A stretch of 64,000 bases of DNA from Mogibacterium sp. (GTDB lineage Bacteria > Bacillota > Clostridia > Peptostreptococcales > Anaerovoracaceae): assembly GCA_017512365.1 (NCBI GenBank), contig JAFWGQ010000010.1:62001-126000 (forward strand), in the 5' to 3' direction. The position numbers and the translations under genes were made by a program. This document shows, one piece after another, positions 34,425 to 42,110 of the stretch (within the stretch, counting starts at the first letter, position 1; every line of letters begins with the position of its first letter). The notes below the pieces were generated by a model. The model ran no database searches and was not told where the DNA came from. It was given only the letters and a program-made list of their open reading frames with translations.

Positions 34425-34453
34425 TAGTAGCCGAAAGCGGGCGAAGTGTTGCA
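34425..34453 (-). promoter_or_regulatory. Candidate ECF promoter of sigma/propeller operon
   Basis: On the minus strand TGCAAC (34448-34453), 17-nt spacer, CTACTA (34425-34430). TGCAAC/TGAAAC -35 elements are typical of ECF sigma factors. Downstream in the leader AGAGTG-N4-CACTCT (34386-34401) forms a perfect inverted repeat. Confidence 0.4.
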
Positions 34454-34590
34454 TCATAATTTCATTTTTCATTTTTTTCAGAAAGACGGACACGGATGTG
34501 TTAGTATGGATGCATGCAGATAAACGATGAAGGCAAAGAGGCCTGCAAAACGCAATAAGCAATAAATAAGGAAACAGGAGCAGAACGAAA

Positions 34591-35001
34591 ATGAGTGAAA
34601 GAGCGGAAAAGGCTGTAGCAAAATACAGGAACGGATATAACTGCTGTCAGGCTGTGGCATGCGTGTTCGCTGATGAGACCGGCATGGACGAGGCCGTGCT
34701 GTATAAGCTCGGCGAGGGCTTCGGCGGCGGAATGGGAACAGCGCAGGGAGTCTGCGGCGCCATAAGCGGAGCCGCGATGATCGCCGGACTTGTCCACAGC
34801 GACGGCGACATCGAACACGCCGGACAGACGAAGGCGAAGACCACGAGATCTTCAGGAACGATGCAGAAAAAATTCGTCGAAAGGGCAAAGCGTCTCATAT
34901 GCCGCGACATAAAGACGGGCAACGACGGAAAGGCTTTCACATCGTGTCCTGACTGCATCAGGATCGCAGTCGGTCTGGTCGAAGAAGAGCTCGGGCTGTA
35001 A
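34591..35001 (+). CDS. C_GCAxxG_C_C family (redox-like) protein
   Basis: A 136-residue cysteine-rich protein. NCCQAV at 17-22, GVCGAISGAAM near 52-62, a Cys in RLICRD and CPDC near the C-terminus match the C_GCAxxG_C_C family, thought to bind metal or take part in redox chemistry in anaerobes. AGGAG lies 11 bases before the ATG. No partner gene is obvious; the following permease starts 58 nt downstream. Confidence 0.85.
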   Translation: MSERAEKAVAKYRNGYNCCQAVACVFADETGMDEAVLYKLGEGFGGGMGTAQGVCGAISGAAMIAGLVHSDGDIEHAGQTKAKTTRSSGTMQKKFVERAKRLICRDIKTGNDGKAFTSCPDCIRIAVGLVEEELGL

Positions 35002-35059
35002 GGGGAGGATAAAGAAAAGCCGATTGGGAAATGATCTGGATAAAAAAACAAGAGAGCCG

Positions 35060-35959
35060 ATGAGCGACTACAAGACCGGTCTGCTCTGCGTCATAGGCTG
35101 CCAGCTGTTCTGGGGCGTATGTCCGATATACTGGCAGGCGCTGATGCCCATACCGTCGTGGATCATCATCCTCTACAGGATAGTCACCATGTTCGTGTTC
35201 TCGTATATCGCGGCGCGTTTCAGGTTCAGCAGGGAAGAGGTATGGGGTCCCCTCAGGGACAGGGCTGTAAGGAGGAAGTACTTCACGGCCGGCCTCATCC
35301 TCACCGCCAACTGGAGCACGTACATCTGGGCCATGACATCCGGCAGGGTGATACAGGCATCCATAGGCTACTACATCGAACCTATAGTCATATGCGCAGT
35401 GGGCATCATCGTATTCAGGGAAAAGCTCACGAAGTACAACCTGACCGCGATGATCTTCGCGGCGGCGGCCATAGTCATCATACTCGTGCACTACCGTCAG
35501 CTGCCGGGCGTGGCACTCGGGCTCGCCTTCACATGGGCGGCGTACTCTGCGATCAAGAAGACGTCCGAGATGCCGGTGCTGCTGACCATGGTCTACGAGA
35601 CCATGATCTACGCTGTGATATGCTTCTTCGCGATCATATATATCGAAACAAGAGGCATTGGAGCGCTCAGCCTCGGAGTCCCGGGCAAGTACGCCCTGAT
35701 GTATCTGAGCGGGCTCATCACGCTGATCCCGGTGGGGCTCTTCAGCGTGTCCGCGAAGAAGGTATCGCTGCTCGTCATCGGCCTGTGCCAGTACATAAGC
35801 CCTACGATGTCGCTTCTTCTCGGCATATTCCTTTTCAAAGAGCCTTTCGACAAGGTGCAGGCGGCAGCGCTTGTCATCATATGGACCGGACTCGCGGTAT
35901 TCACATACGGCGAGTTCGTCTCTGCAAAAAAAACGGCCAGGGGGACCCCGGCCAGCTGA
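35060..35959 (+). CDS. RarD-type EamA/DMT permease
   Basis: A 299-residue ten-span transporter. TGLLCVIGCQLFWGVCPIYW near the start, ANWSTYIWAMTSGRVIQASIGYYIEP (residues 92-117) and QYISPTMSLLLGIF near the end are close to RarD (chloramphenicol-sensitive protein). The start is uncertain: ATG 35060 matches family length but has a weak site (AGAGAG); an upstream TTG at 35024 follows GGGGAGG at 15 nt. Its last codons lie in a terminator hairpin. Substrate unknown. Confidence 0.85.
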   Translation: MSDYKTGLLCVIGCQLFWGVCPIYWQALMPIPSWIIILYRIVTMFVFSYIAARFRFSREEVWGPLRDRAVRRKYFTAGLILTANWSTYIWAMTSGRVIQASIGYYIEPIVICAVGIIVFREKLTKYNLTAMIFAAAAIVIILVHYRQLPGVALGLAFTWAAYSAIKKTSEMPVLLTMVYETMIYAVICFFAIIYIETRGIGALSLGVPGKYALMYLSGLITLIPVGLFSVSAKKVSLLVIGLCQYISPTMSLLLGIFLFKEPFDKVQAAALVIIWTGLAVFTYGEFVSAKKTARGTPAS

Positions 35960-35965
35960 TTTTTT
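35935..35965 (+). terminator. Terminator overlapping the end of the RarD-type gene
   Basis: GGCC-A-GGGG, loop GA, CCCC-GGCC (35935-35953), then AGCTGA and six T. The stop codon TGA (35957-35959) is between stem and T run. The GGCCAGGGGG arm is shared with the REP-like hairpin at 7.4 kb. Confidence 0.75.
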
Positions 35966-35973
35966 GAGTCTTT

Positions 35974-37176
35974 TCAGTTTTCGTCTTCGGACAGATGCGA
36001 TGTGTCGAAGCCCAGAAGGTTTCTCGCCTTGAGTTCGACGGCTTCGGCTATGGCGAAGACCACATCCAGCGACGGACCGTAGAACACTCCGCCGTGATGA
36101 GGGATTATGCACGCATGGGTCTTCTTCAGAGTGGAAACCACAGTTGCAGCGAGCTCTGCCGTCCCCGGCGGGGCGTACGCTGTCACCAGTATGTCTCCGA
36201 TCAGATCCTGCAGTTCTCCTCCGCCCAGCCTGAATCCCGCCTCGCAGGCGGCGAATACGCTCAGCGCATTCGAACGGGTATGCATTATGGCCCCGCAGTC
36301 AGGCAGCTGCCTGTAGGCAAGAGCGTGCATCCTGGATTCGGTGCTCGGGATGCGCTGGCTGCCGTATTCCAGAGTGTTTATGTTTACCTTTACTATGTCT
36401 TCGACTTTTATGTCGAAATAATCCATTGAGGAAGGGGTTATGAGCATCTCTTCGTCGTTGAGCCTTACGGAGAGATTGCCCCATGAACCGTACGAGAGAT
36501 CCTGCTTCACAAGCTCCATCCCGAAATCCACCAGCTGCGCTCTGGCAGCGAACTCATCCTCGTCAAATCCGATGAATTCCACATGAGGCTCTTCATTGCG
36601 CCGGGTGTAGTCGGAAATGAAATTCGCTCTGTATTTTTCGGCGAGCTCCTCCGGTATGGCAACGGTGCCTCCTATGAGACTGCCGTGCACTTCGGCCTCG
36701 CAGGCCTTCTCCACGATCTGGATGGCGGCGACTGCTTTTCTTGCGTTGCTGCACGCGGCGATCGCTCCTGTGCCTTTTACCAGACAGACGTCCGAATCTT
36801 TCAGCCCCGCAAGGATACTGGCGGGGGACGCGTCATCGATCACCCTGAGATACGGACCTGTCAGTCTCGCGAGATCTTCGAGTGTCACAGCTACGGCGTC
36901 CCTGTCCTGCGACGCCTTTACGGTATCGGCAGAGCAGCCGAAAATGATGGCGTTCACATCGGGCCTGTTCCTGAATATCTCGCCCTGCCATCCTTCCTGC
37001 AGATCGCAGACCTCGAATTCCTCAGGAAGGATGCCTGCGAGCATCTTGTTGCCTCCCGTACTGAGGCAGACCCTTTTGTCGACACGGATGCAGATCTGAC
37101 CGTACATGATCTTGAATCTGCCGTGGAAGCCCTTTATCGCGTTAGTCAGCAGCTCAGCCGCTTTGTCCATATCCAT
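35974..37176 (-). CDS. Duplicated class II aldolase/adducin-family protein
   Basis: A 400-residue protein with two aldolase II-like halves. The C-terminal half (about 205-395) keeps SYGSWGNLSVRLND, the zinc-region MHTRSNALSVFAA and IIPHHGGVFYGPS; the usual HTH is HTR, so one zinc ligand may be lost. The N-terminal half (1-200) is more decayed: FHGRFKI, IIFGCSADTV and VKGTGAIAACS occupy the same places without histidines. Single-domain family members are about 200-240 residues. GGAGGAGG lies five bases before the first ATG. Activity as a sugar-phosphate aldolase is uncertain. Confidence 0.8.
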   Translation of the reverse strand: MDMDKAAELLTNAIKGFHGRFKIMYGQICIRVDKRVCLSTGGNKMLAGILPEEFEVCDLQEGWQGEIFRNRPDVNAIIFGCSADTVKASQDRDAVAVTLEDLARLTGPYLRVIDDASPASILAGLKDSDVCLVKGTGAIAACSNARKAVAAIQIVEKACEAEVHGSLIGGTVAIPEELAEKYRANFISDYTRRNEEPHVEFIGFDEDEFAARAQLVDFGMELVKQDLSYGSWGNLSVRLNDEEMLITPSSMDYFDIKVEDIVKVNINTLEYGSQRIPSTESRMHALAYRQLPDCGAIMHTRSNALSVFAACEAGFRLGGGELQDLIGDILVTAYAPPGTAELAATVVSTLKKTHACIIPHHGGVFYGPSLDVVFAIAEAVELKARNLLGFDTSHLSEDEN

Positions 37177-37212
37177 GATGACCTCCTCCGTATCTTCAGC
37201 GCCGGTAATATA

Positions 37213-37241
37213 ATAAGCGAAGCATACAATACTTCGCTTAT
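37213..37241. promoter_or_regulatory. Perfect inverted repeat upstream of aldolase-like gene
   Basis: ATAAGCGAAG (37213-37222) and CTTCGCTTAT (37232-37241) around 9 nt, 37 nt before the aldolase-like start on the minus strand. Candidate operator or leader hairpin. Confidence 0.45.
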
Positions 37242-37289
37242 CGTGATACTAACACAATACAATGCCATATTTATGATGGATGTATAAAC

Positions 37290-38510
37290 TTAAAGGAAAA
37301 AACCGGTCAGGCTTTCCGCAACGTGATCCCATGTGATCGAAGAGGTGTCCGGAAGGGGCCCCGGAGCCTCGCCCGAAACGATATCCAGGACCGCTTTTTT
37401 CAGTACGCCGGCGAGATCCGAGGTGAACTGCGAACGCGCTTCATCGACGGGCTCGTCTATGCTTTTCATCGCAGGCGCAGGGACGAACCTTGCGTTCGGG
37501 CGGCCCACATTGGCATCTATCCAGTCCCTGACTCCCGGCAGGTCCGTGCTGACCGGCAGCGCTCCCGAAGCCATGGCTTCTATGAGCACAAGCGGCAGTC
37601 CCTCGAAATACGAAGGGAGGACGAATATGTCGCTGCTTTTCATCAGCTCGGCAAGCATGTCCTGAGGGATCTGGCCGAGATAGCTTATGTATGGAGGCAG
37701 AGCGCCGATCCTGCCGGCGAGGGCCTCGTCCTGACAGCCTCCGGCCATGGCGAGCCTGAACTCCGGCACATCCGGATCGGCGTCGAGAAGCTCAAGAGCC
37801 TCGAGCAGCTCAGGGACTCCCTTCGGGCGGCTCACCTTGCCCGCGTAGCAAAGACGCACCGGGGCGTTCTTTTCGTAAGGCTCTCTGCCTTCCGTATTGA
37901 ACAGCCTGTCGTTGTAGCCGCTGCCGAGGACCCTGACATGAGCCGGATCCATGTCAAAGATATCCTTTATGCGCTCAGCCATATCGGAATGAAGCGCGAA
38001 CGCCATGTCGAGCCTTGCGATCTCAGGCCTGACCTTATCCGCGAGTGCGGGGCAGTTCACCATCTGGCGAAGGTCCGTGCCGTGGGATATCCCGCAGACA
38101 CGCCTGTCCGGGAAACGCTTCCTCACGAGCGCCGTCAGCAGGAAGAGGTGATGGCACACTATAAGATCCGGATCGAGCTGATCCATGGCCCTTCCGACCG
38201 CGTCCATGAAGGCATACGAGAACTCATCGATCATCTCCGGAGTGAGGTCGCGGTATCTGGTCGATTCGTACGGCATGATGTCGGACATGCCGGTTATCGG
38301 AAATGATATGCCGCCGGATGCATCCCCGGCACTGAAGTACACGGGATAGCAATAGACTCCCTCGGGAAACGATATTTTGTCGTCAGGATAAACGCCGCAG
38401 ACGACAGCCTGTTCGTGGCCCGCTCTGCAGAATGACTTCACCAGTTCGGTCAGGTATGTGCCGCTCCCCGTGGAATGCGGCTTCTGCGCTGTGATGCTTA
38501 ATATCTTCAT
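37290..38510 (-). CDS. GT4-type glycosyltransferase
   Basis: A 406-residue GT-B fold glycosyltransferase. The N-terminal acceptor domain has the glycine-rich loop SITAQKPHSTGSGTYLTEL; the donor domain has VRLCYAGKVSRPKGVPELLEAL and the nucleotide-sugar motif SYFEGLPLVLIEAMASG. The start is ATG 38510 by homology; there is no good Shine-Dalgarno site, and the frame runs on through the upstream tandem repeat, which should not be counted as coding. Likely role in cell-surface glycan synthesis; acceptor unknown. It stands alone. Confidence 0.85.
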   Translation of the reverse strand: MKILSITAQKPHSTGSGTYLTELVKSFCRAGHEQAVVCGVYPDDKISFPEGVYCYPVYFSAGDASGGISFPITGMSDIMPYESTRYRDLTPEMIDEFSYAFMDAVGRAMDQLDPDLIVCHHLFLLTALVRKRFPDRRVCGISHGTDLRQMVNCPALADKVRPEIARLDMAFALHSDMAERIKDIFDMDPAHVRVLGSGYNDRLFNTEGREPYEKNAPVRLCYAGKVSRPKGVPELLEALELLDADPDVPEFRLAMAGGCQDEALAGRIGALPPYISYLGQIPQDMLAELMKSSDIFVLPSYFEGLPLVLIEAMASGALPVSTDLPGVRDWIDANVGRPNARFVPAPAMKSIDEPVDEARSQFTSDLAGVLKKAVLDIVSGEAPGPLPDTSSITWDHVAESLTGFFL

Positions 38511-38530
38511 ACATCTATGATAACAGAAAT

Positions 38531-38584
38531 GAGTCAAAAAGAACCGTCCCTTTTGACTCAAAAAGAACCGTCCCTTTTGACTCA
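38531..38584. repeat. Tandem 24-nt repeat (2.25 copies)
   Basis: Unit GACTCAAAAAGAACCGTCCCTTTT occurs at 38531-38554 (one mismatch) and 38555-38578, followed by GACTCA. The GGGACGGTTCTTTTTGA motif on the other strand is a pattern I recall from intergenic repeats of many Clostridia. Confidence 0.85.
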
Positions 38585-38596
38585 CTAACATTTCAC

Positions 38597-38625
38597 TTGA
38601 GTTTTTTGCGCAGATAAGGTATAAA
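38597..38625 (+). promoter_or_regulatory. Sigma-A promoter of the vor operon
   Basis: TTGAGT (38597-38602), 17-nt spacer, TATAAA (38620-38625). A leader of about 100 nt follows before the first gene; no riboswitch is recognised in it. Confidence 0.75.
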
Positions 38626-38733
38626 AAGAGAGTCGGAGGCGCTGGAATACGATGCCCCCGGCGAGTCAGAACATACCCGCGGATAATATCGAAGAACCGG
38701 CTCCGAATGGCAAGGGGACGGCATTTTTTATAA

Positions 38734-39435
38734 ATGGGACTATTTTACGAAGCTGAAAAAACATTCGAAGAACTGATGGACGAAAAGAAGAATTTCGTCT
38801 TTATCGGCGAGGCGGGCAGCGGCAAAAGCGAGCTCGTGCTCAACGTCGCTCTCAAACTGGCTGAGCGGACCGGAAAGCCCGTCGATCTCTTCGACCTCGA
38901 CCAGACAAAGCCGCTTTACAGATCGCGCGACATGAAGGAAGAGTTCGCGAAAAAGGGAGTGAACATCATCTATCAGGACCAGTATCTTGACGCGCCTGTC
39001 ATGGTTGGAGGCGTCAGGGTATCCCTGGTCTCGGACAACTACACCCTGCTCGACATCGGCGGAGGCCATCAGGCGGCAAAGTTCGCGGGCGCGTACGCCG
39101 ACCTTCTTTCAAAGGACGATTCCGTTCCCGTATACATCATAAATCCGTACAGGCCGTGGACCAGGGACGTCGATTCCATCGACGGGACCATGCGCCACAT
39201 ACTCGGATCGATGAGACTCGACCACATATATATCCTCGGCAATCCGAACCTGGGATATTCAACTACCGTTAATGAATTCATGGACGGTCTTGAAAAGATC
39301 GACGAGCTGCTCGACGGCTTCACCGCCGTCAACAGCGCATGCGTCAGGAGAGATATCTTCGAGGAGGCGCAGGCAAAAACAGATAAGGCCCTTGTGCCGA
39401 TCGATCTCTTCCTGACCTACTCATGGGTTGATTAG
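38734..39435 (+). CDS. P-loop NTPase heading the vor operon
   Basis: A 233-residue protein with Walker A GEAGSGKSE (25-33), DLFDLDQTKPLYRSRD after strand 2, and a DIGGGHQAAKFAGAYADLL segment in place of Walker B. The layout is that of a small cytosolic P-loop protein of the MinD/ArsA/CobQ-like group, but no known family is assigned. It ends 37 nt before vorD, under the same promoter. A role in assembly, folding or cluster loading of the oxidoreductase is possible but unproven. Confidence 0.7.
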   Translation: MGLFYEAEKTFEELMDEKKNFVFIGEAGSGKSELVLNVALKLAERTGKPVDLFDLDQTKPLYRSRDMKEEFAKKGVNIIYQDQYLDAPVMVGGVRVSLVSDNYTLLDIGGGHQAAKFAGAYADLLSKDDSVPVYIINPYRPWTRDVDSIDGTMRHILGSMRLDHIYILGNPNLGYSTTVNEFMDGLEKIDELLDGFTAVNSACVRRDIFEEAQAKTDKALVPIDLFLTYSWVD

Positions 39436-39472
39436 TATAAACAGATATTGTCAGGAGAAGGAGGACTTATTA

Positions 39473-39676
39473 ATGGCAAGAATCGAAATAACGAGCGAAG
39501 CCTGCAAATCATGCTCCTACTGCGTCATCTCGTGCCCTAAGAAGTGCATCGGGATAGGCGAAAAAGTTAACTCCAAGGGATATCTCTACGCGACTTCCGT
39601 AAGGCCCGAGGACTGCATCGGATGCGCCATGTGCGCCCAGATCTGTCCTGAGTCGGCGATAGAGGTCTGGAGATAG
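39473..39676 (+). CDS. vorD: 2-oxoacid:ferredoxin oxidoreductase, ferredoxin-like delta subunit
   Basis: A 67-residue 2[4Fe-4S] protein. Cluster cysteines are CKSCSYCVISCP and CIGCAMCAQICP. It transfers electrons from the TPP-bearing subunit to external ferredoxin. The start at 39473 follows AGGAGAAGGAGG; the open frame extends 15 codons upstream into the end of the P-loop gene without a better site. The next gene is 14 nt away. Confidence 0.9.
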   Translation: MARIEITSEACKSCSYCVISCPKKCIGIGEKVNSKGYLYATSVRPEDCIGCAMCAQICPESAIEVWR

Positions 39677-39690
39677 GAAAGGAGACTGAT

Positions 39691-40770
39691 ATGGCAGAAA
39701 GAGTATTCATGAAAGGAACAGAAGCGATCGCAGAGGCTGCGGTAAGAGCAGGCTGCCGTTTCTTTGCAGGCTATCCTATCACTCCGCAGAACGAGATCCC
39801 TGAGTACATGGCAAGAAGGCTTCCTGAGGTGGGAGGCACGTTCGTACAGGGCGAGAGCGAGGTCGCTTCCGTAAACATGCTGTACGGAGCCGCGTCGACA
39901 GGCATCAGGGCGATGAGCTCGTCAAGTTCGTGCGGTATCTCGCTGTACAGCGAAGGCGTCAGCTACTGCGCGTCCGCGCGTATCCCTATGGTATACGTAA
40001 ACGTTCAGAGAGGAGGCCCGGGCATCGGAGCCATCCAGCCGGCACAGCAGGACTACATGCAGGCCACAAAGGCTTCCGGCAACGGAGGATTCAGGATGAT
40101 CGTGCTCGCACCGGATTCGGTGCAGGAGTGCGTGGACATGGTCTACGAGGCGTTCGACCTTGCGGAAAGAGACCAGAACCCGGTCCTCGTCCTCACAGAC
40201 GGAGTCATGGGCACCATGATGGAACCTGTGGTACTCCCTCCGATGAAGACAGATGAAGAACTCGCGAAGTGCAGAGAGAAGTTCCTGCCGAGAGCTATCA
40301 TAGGACACCCACTCGGACAGCAGGCCTTCTGCAGACCGGGCTCGGTAGGTGACGGCCAGGAGCAGGAGAACATCAAGGCTGCTGCTATGTACGAGACATG
40401 GGACAAGGACATCAGAGTCGAAGAGTACATGATGGACGATGCTGAGATCGTGTTCGCCGCTTACGGCATCAGCGCACGTATCTCAAGAGCAGTCATCAGA
40501 CAGCTCCGCGAGAAGGGCGTTAAGGCCGGCATGATCAGACCGATCACAGTCTCGCCGTTCCCATACGACGCGTTCAAGAACCTCGACTTCAACAGAGTCA
40601 AGGGCATCATCGACGTAGAGATGTCGATCCCGGCTCAGATGAGATGGGATATCGATTATGCGGTACAGGGCAGATGCCCGGTCCACGAGGTACTGAGATC
40701 CGGTGGACAGCTTCTTACCAACGACCAGGTAATGAAGGGCGCAGAAGAATTCATTAAGGAGGTGCTGTAA
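39691..40770 (+). CDS. vorB: 2-oxoacid:ferredoxin oxidoreductase alpha subunit, VorB type
   Basis: A 359-residue pyrimidine-domain subunit. GCRFFAGYPITPQNEIPEYM, QGESEVASVNMLYGAAS and VQRGGPGIGAIQPAQQDYMQ are strong matches to VorB, the 2-oxoisovalerate enzyme; related Kor (2-oxoglutarate) enzymes are close, so substrate choice is not certain. Together with VorA, VorC and VorD it oxidatively decarboxylates branched-chain 2-oxoacids to acyl-CoA and reduces ferredoxin. It overlaps vorA by 1 nt (TAATG). Confidence 0.92.
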   Translation: MAERVFMKGTEAIAEAAVRAGCRFFAGYPITPQNEIPEYMARRLPEVGGTFVQGESEVASVNMLYGAASTGIRAMSSSSSCGISLYSEGVSYCASARIPMVYVNVQRGGPGIGAIQPAQQDYMQATKASGNGGFRMIVLAPDSVQECVDMVYEAFDLAERDQNPVLVLTDGVMGTMMEPVVLPPMKTDEELAKCREKFLPRAIIGHPLGQQAFCRPGSVGDGQEQENIKAAAMYETWDKDIRVEEYMMDDAEIVFAAYGISARISRAVIRQLREKGVKAGMIRPITVSPFPYDAFKNLDFNRVKGIIDVEMSIPAQMRWDIDYAVQGRCPVHEVLRSGGQLLTNDQVMKGAEEFIKEVL

Positions 40771-41531
40771 TGGCTGAAGAAAAGAAAGTCTATACCAGGA
40801 CCAGGGGAATACTCCCTGATACAGTCTCGGGATTCTGCCCGGGATGCATGCACAGCACGATCCACAAGATCATCGGCGAGGCTGCCGAGGAGCTCGGACA
40901 GCTCGATAACCTCGTAAGAGTCGAGGGTGTCGGCTGCTGCGGACTCGGACAGTTCTATGTATCCTGCGATGAGACCATCGCGGCTCACGGCAGGGCCGGC
41001 GCTGTGGCGACAGGCATCAAGAGAAGCTCCCCGGATTCGCTCGTATATACATACCAGGGCGACGGAGACCTCGCTGCCATCGGACTCGCCGAGACGCTGT
41101 CTGCTGCCAACAGAGGCGAGAACTTCACGGTCATCTTCGTCAACAACGGCATATACGGCATGACGGGCGGCCAGATGGCGCCTACCACGCTCGTGGGAAT
41201 GAAGTCGACGACTACGCCGGGCGGCCGTGATCCTGAACAGCACGGATATCCGATGCACATGTCGGAGATCATCAACCAGCTGACTGCTCCTTACTACATC
41301 GAGAGAGTGAGCTGCGATACGCCGCAGAACGTCATCAAGGCAAGAAACGCCATCAAGAAGGCGTTCCAGTACCAGCTCGACGGCAAGGGCTACAGCATCG
41401 TAGAGATCGTGACGAGCTGCCCGACCAACTGGGGACTCGATCCGCTGAAGTCACTCGACTTCCTCAGAGAGAAGATGTTCGCTGAGTATCCGCTCGGAGT
41501 ATTCAGGGACGGCGGCGAGAAGAAGCAGTAA
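40770..41531 (+). CDS. vorA: 2-oxoacid:ferredoxin oxidoreductase beta subunit (TPP-binding)
   Basis: A 253-residue TPP-binding subunit. The cofactor motif runs from YQGDGDLAAIGLAETL to VIFVNNGIYGMTGGQMAPTT; FCPGCMHSTIHKI at the N-terminus is the usual start of this subunit. TPP is supplied locally by thiN. Translationally coupled to vorB. Confidence 0.93.
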   Translation: MAEEKKVYTRTRGILPDTVSGFCPGCMHSTIHKIIGEAAEELGQLDNLVRVEGVGCCGLGQFYVSCDETIAAHGRAGAVATGIKRSSPDSLVYTYQGDGDLAAIGLAETLSAANRGENFTVIFVNNGIYGMTGGQMAPTTLVGMKSTTTPGGRDPEQHGYPMHMSEIINQLTAPYYIERVSCDTPQNVIKARNAIKKAFQYQLDGKGYSIVEIVTSCPTNWGLDPLKSLDFLREKMFAEYPLGVFRDGGEKKQ

Positions 41532-41543
41532 AGGAGGCGGACC

Positions 41544-42089
41544 ATGGAAAGAAATCTTATGATCGCCGGATTCGGCGGACAGGGAGTAATGACGATGGGA
41601 AAGCTCCTTGCGGAAGCCACTTCGCAGGCTACAGACCTCAACGTCACATTCTTCCCTTCATACGGAGCTGCCATGAGAGGCGGCACGGCAAACTGCTACG
41701 TAGTCATCTCGGACGAGCCGATCGGAGCGCCGGTCAGCTACGCGCTCGAGGACCTCGTGGTAATGAACGGACCTTCGCTGCACAAGTTCCTGCCTAACCT
41801 CAAGCCGGGCGGGACACTGTTCGTGAACAGCACCATCGTTACAGATCCGATCGAGAGAGACGATATCAAGGTCATCAAGGCACCTGTAACGCAGATGTCG
41901 ATAGATATCGGCAATCCGAGGGCACTGAACGTCATCATGCTCGGCGTATACGTCGGAGCCACTGACGCTGTGCCTGAGGAGGTCATCATCAAGGGCATCG
42001 AGCACAAGTTCGCTGCCAAGGAAAAGCTGATCGCTCCGAACGTCGAGGCGTTCAGGATGGGCCTCGAGATCGGAAGACAGCAGAAATAG
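41544..42089 (+). CDS. vorC: 2-oxoacid:ferredoxin oxidoreductase gamma subunit
   Basis: A 181-residue gamma domain. MIAGFGGQGVMTMGKLLAEA and SYGAAMRGGTANCYVVISDEPIGAP are diagnostic of the CoA-binding gamma subunit. It completes the four-subunit enzyme and is 12 nt after vorA with AAAGGAGG before the ATG. Gene order delta-alpha-beta-gamma is the common Vor/Kor order. Confidence 0.93.
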   Translation: MERNLMIAGFGGQGVMTMGKLLAEATSQATDLNVTFFPSYGAAMRGGTANCYVVISDEPIGAPVSYALEDLVVMNGPSLHKFLPNLKPGGTLFVNSTIVTDPIERDDIKVIKAPVTQMSIDIGNPRALNVIMLGVYVGATDAVPEEVIIKGIEHKFAAKEKLIAPNVEAFRMGLEIGRQQK

Positions 42090-42110
42090 TCCAAAGGAGC
42101 ATTGCAAAAA

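Noticed and set aside
34925..36112. Long reverse frames opposite the RarD-type and aldolase-like genes
   Set aside because: No motif or ribosome-binding site; they are antisense to genes with clear families.
37290..38591. Extended N-terminus of the glycosyltransferase through the tandem repeat
   Set aside because: The extra 27 residues are translated from the 24-nt repeat and do not belong to the GT-B fold, which begins MKILSITAQ.
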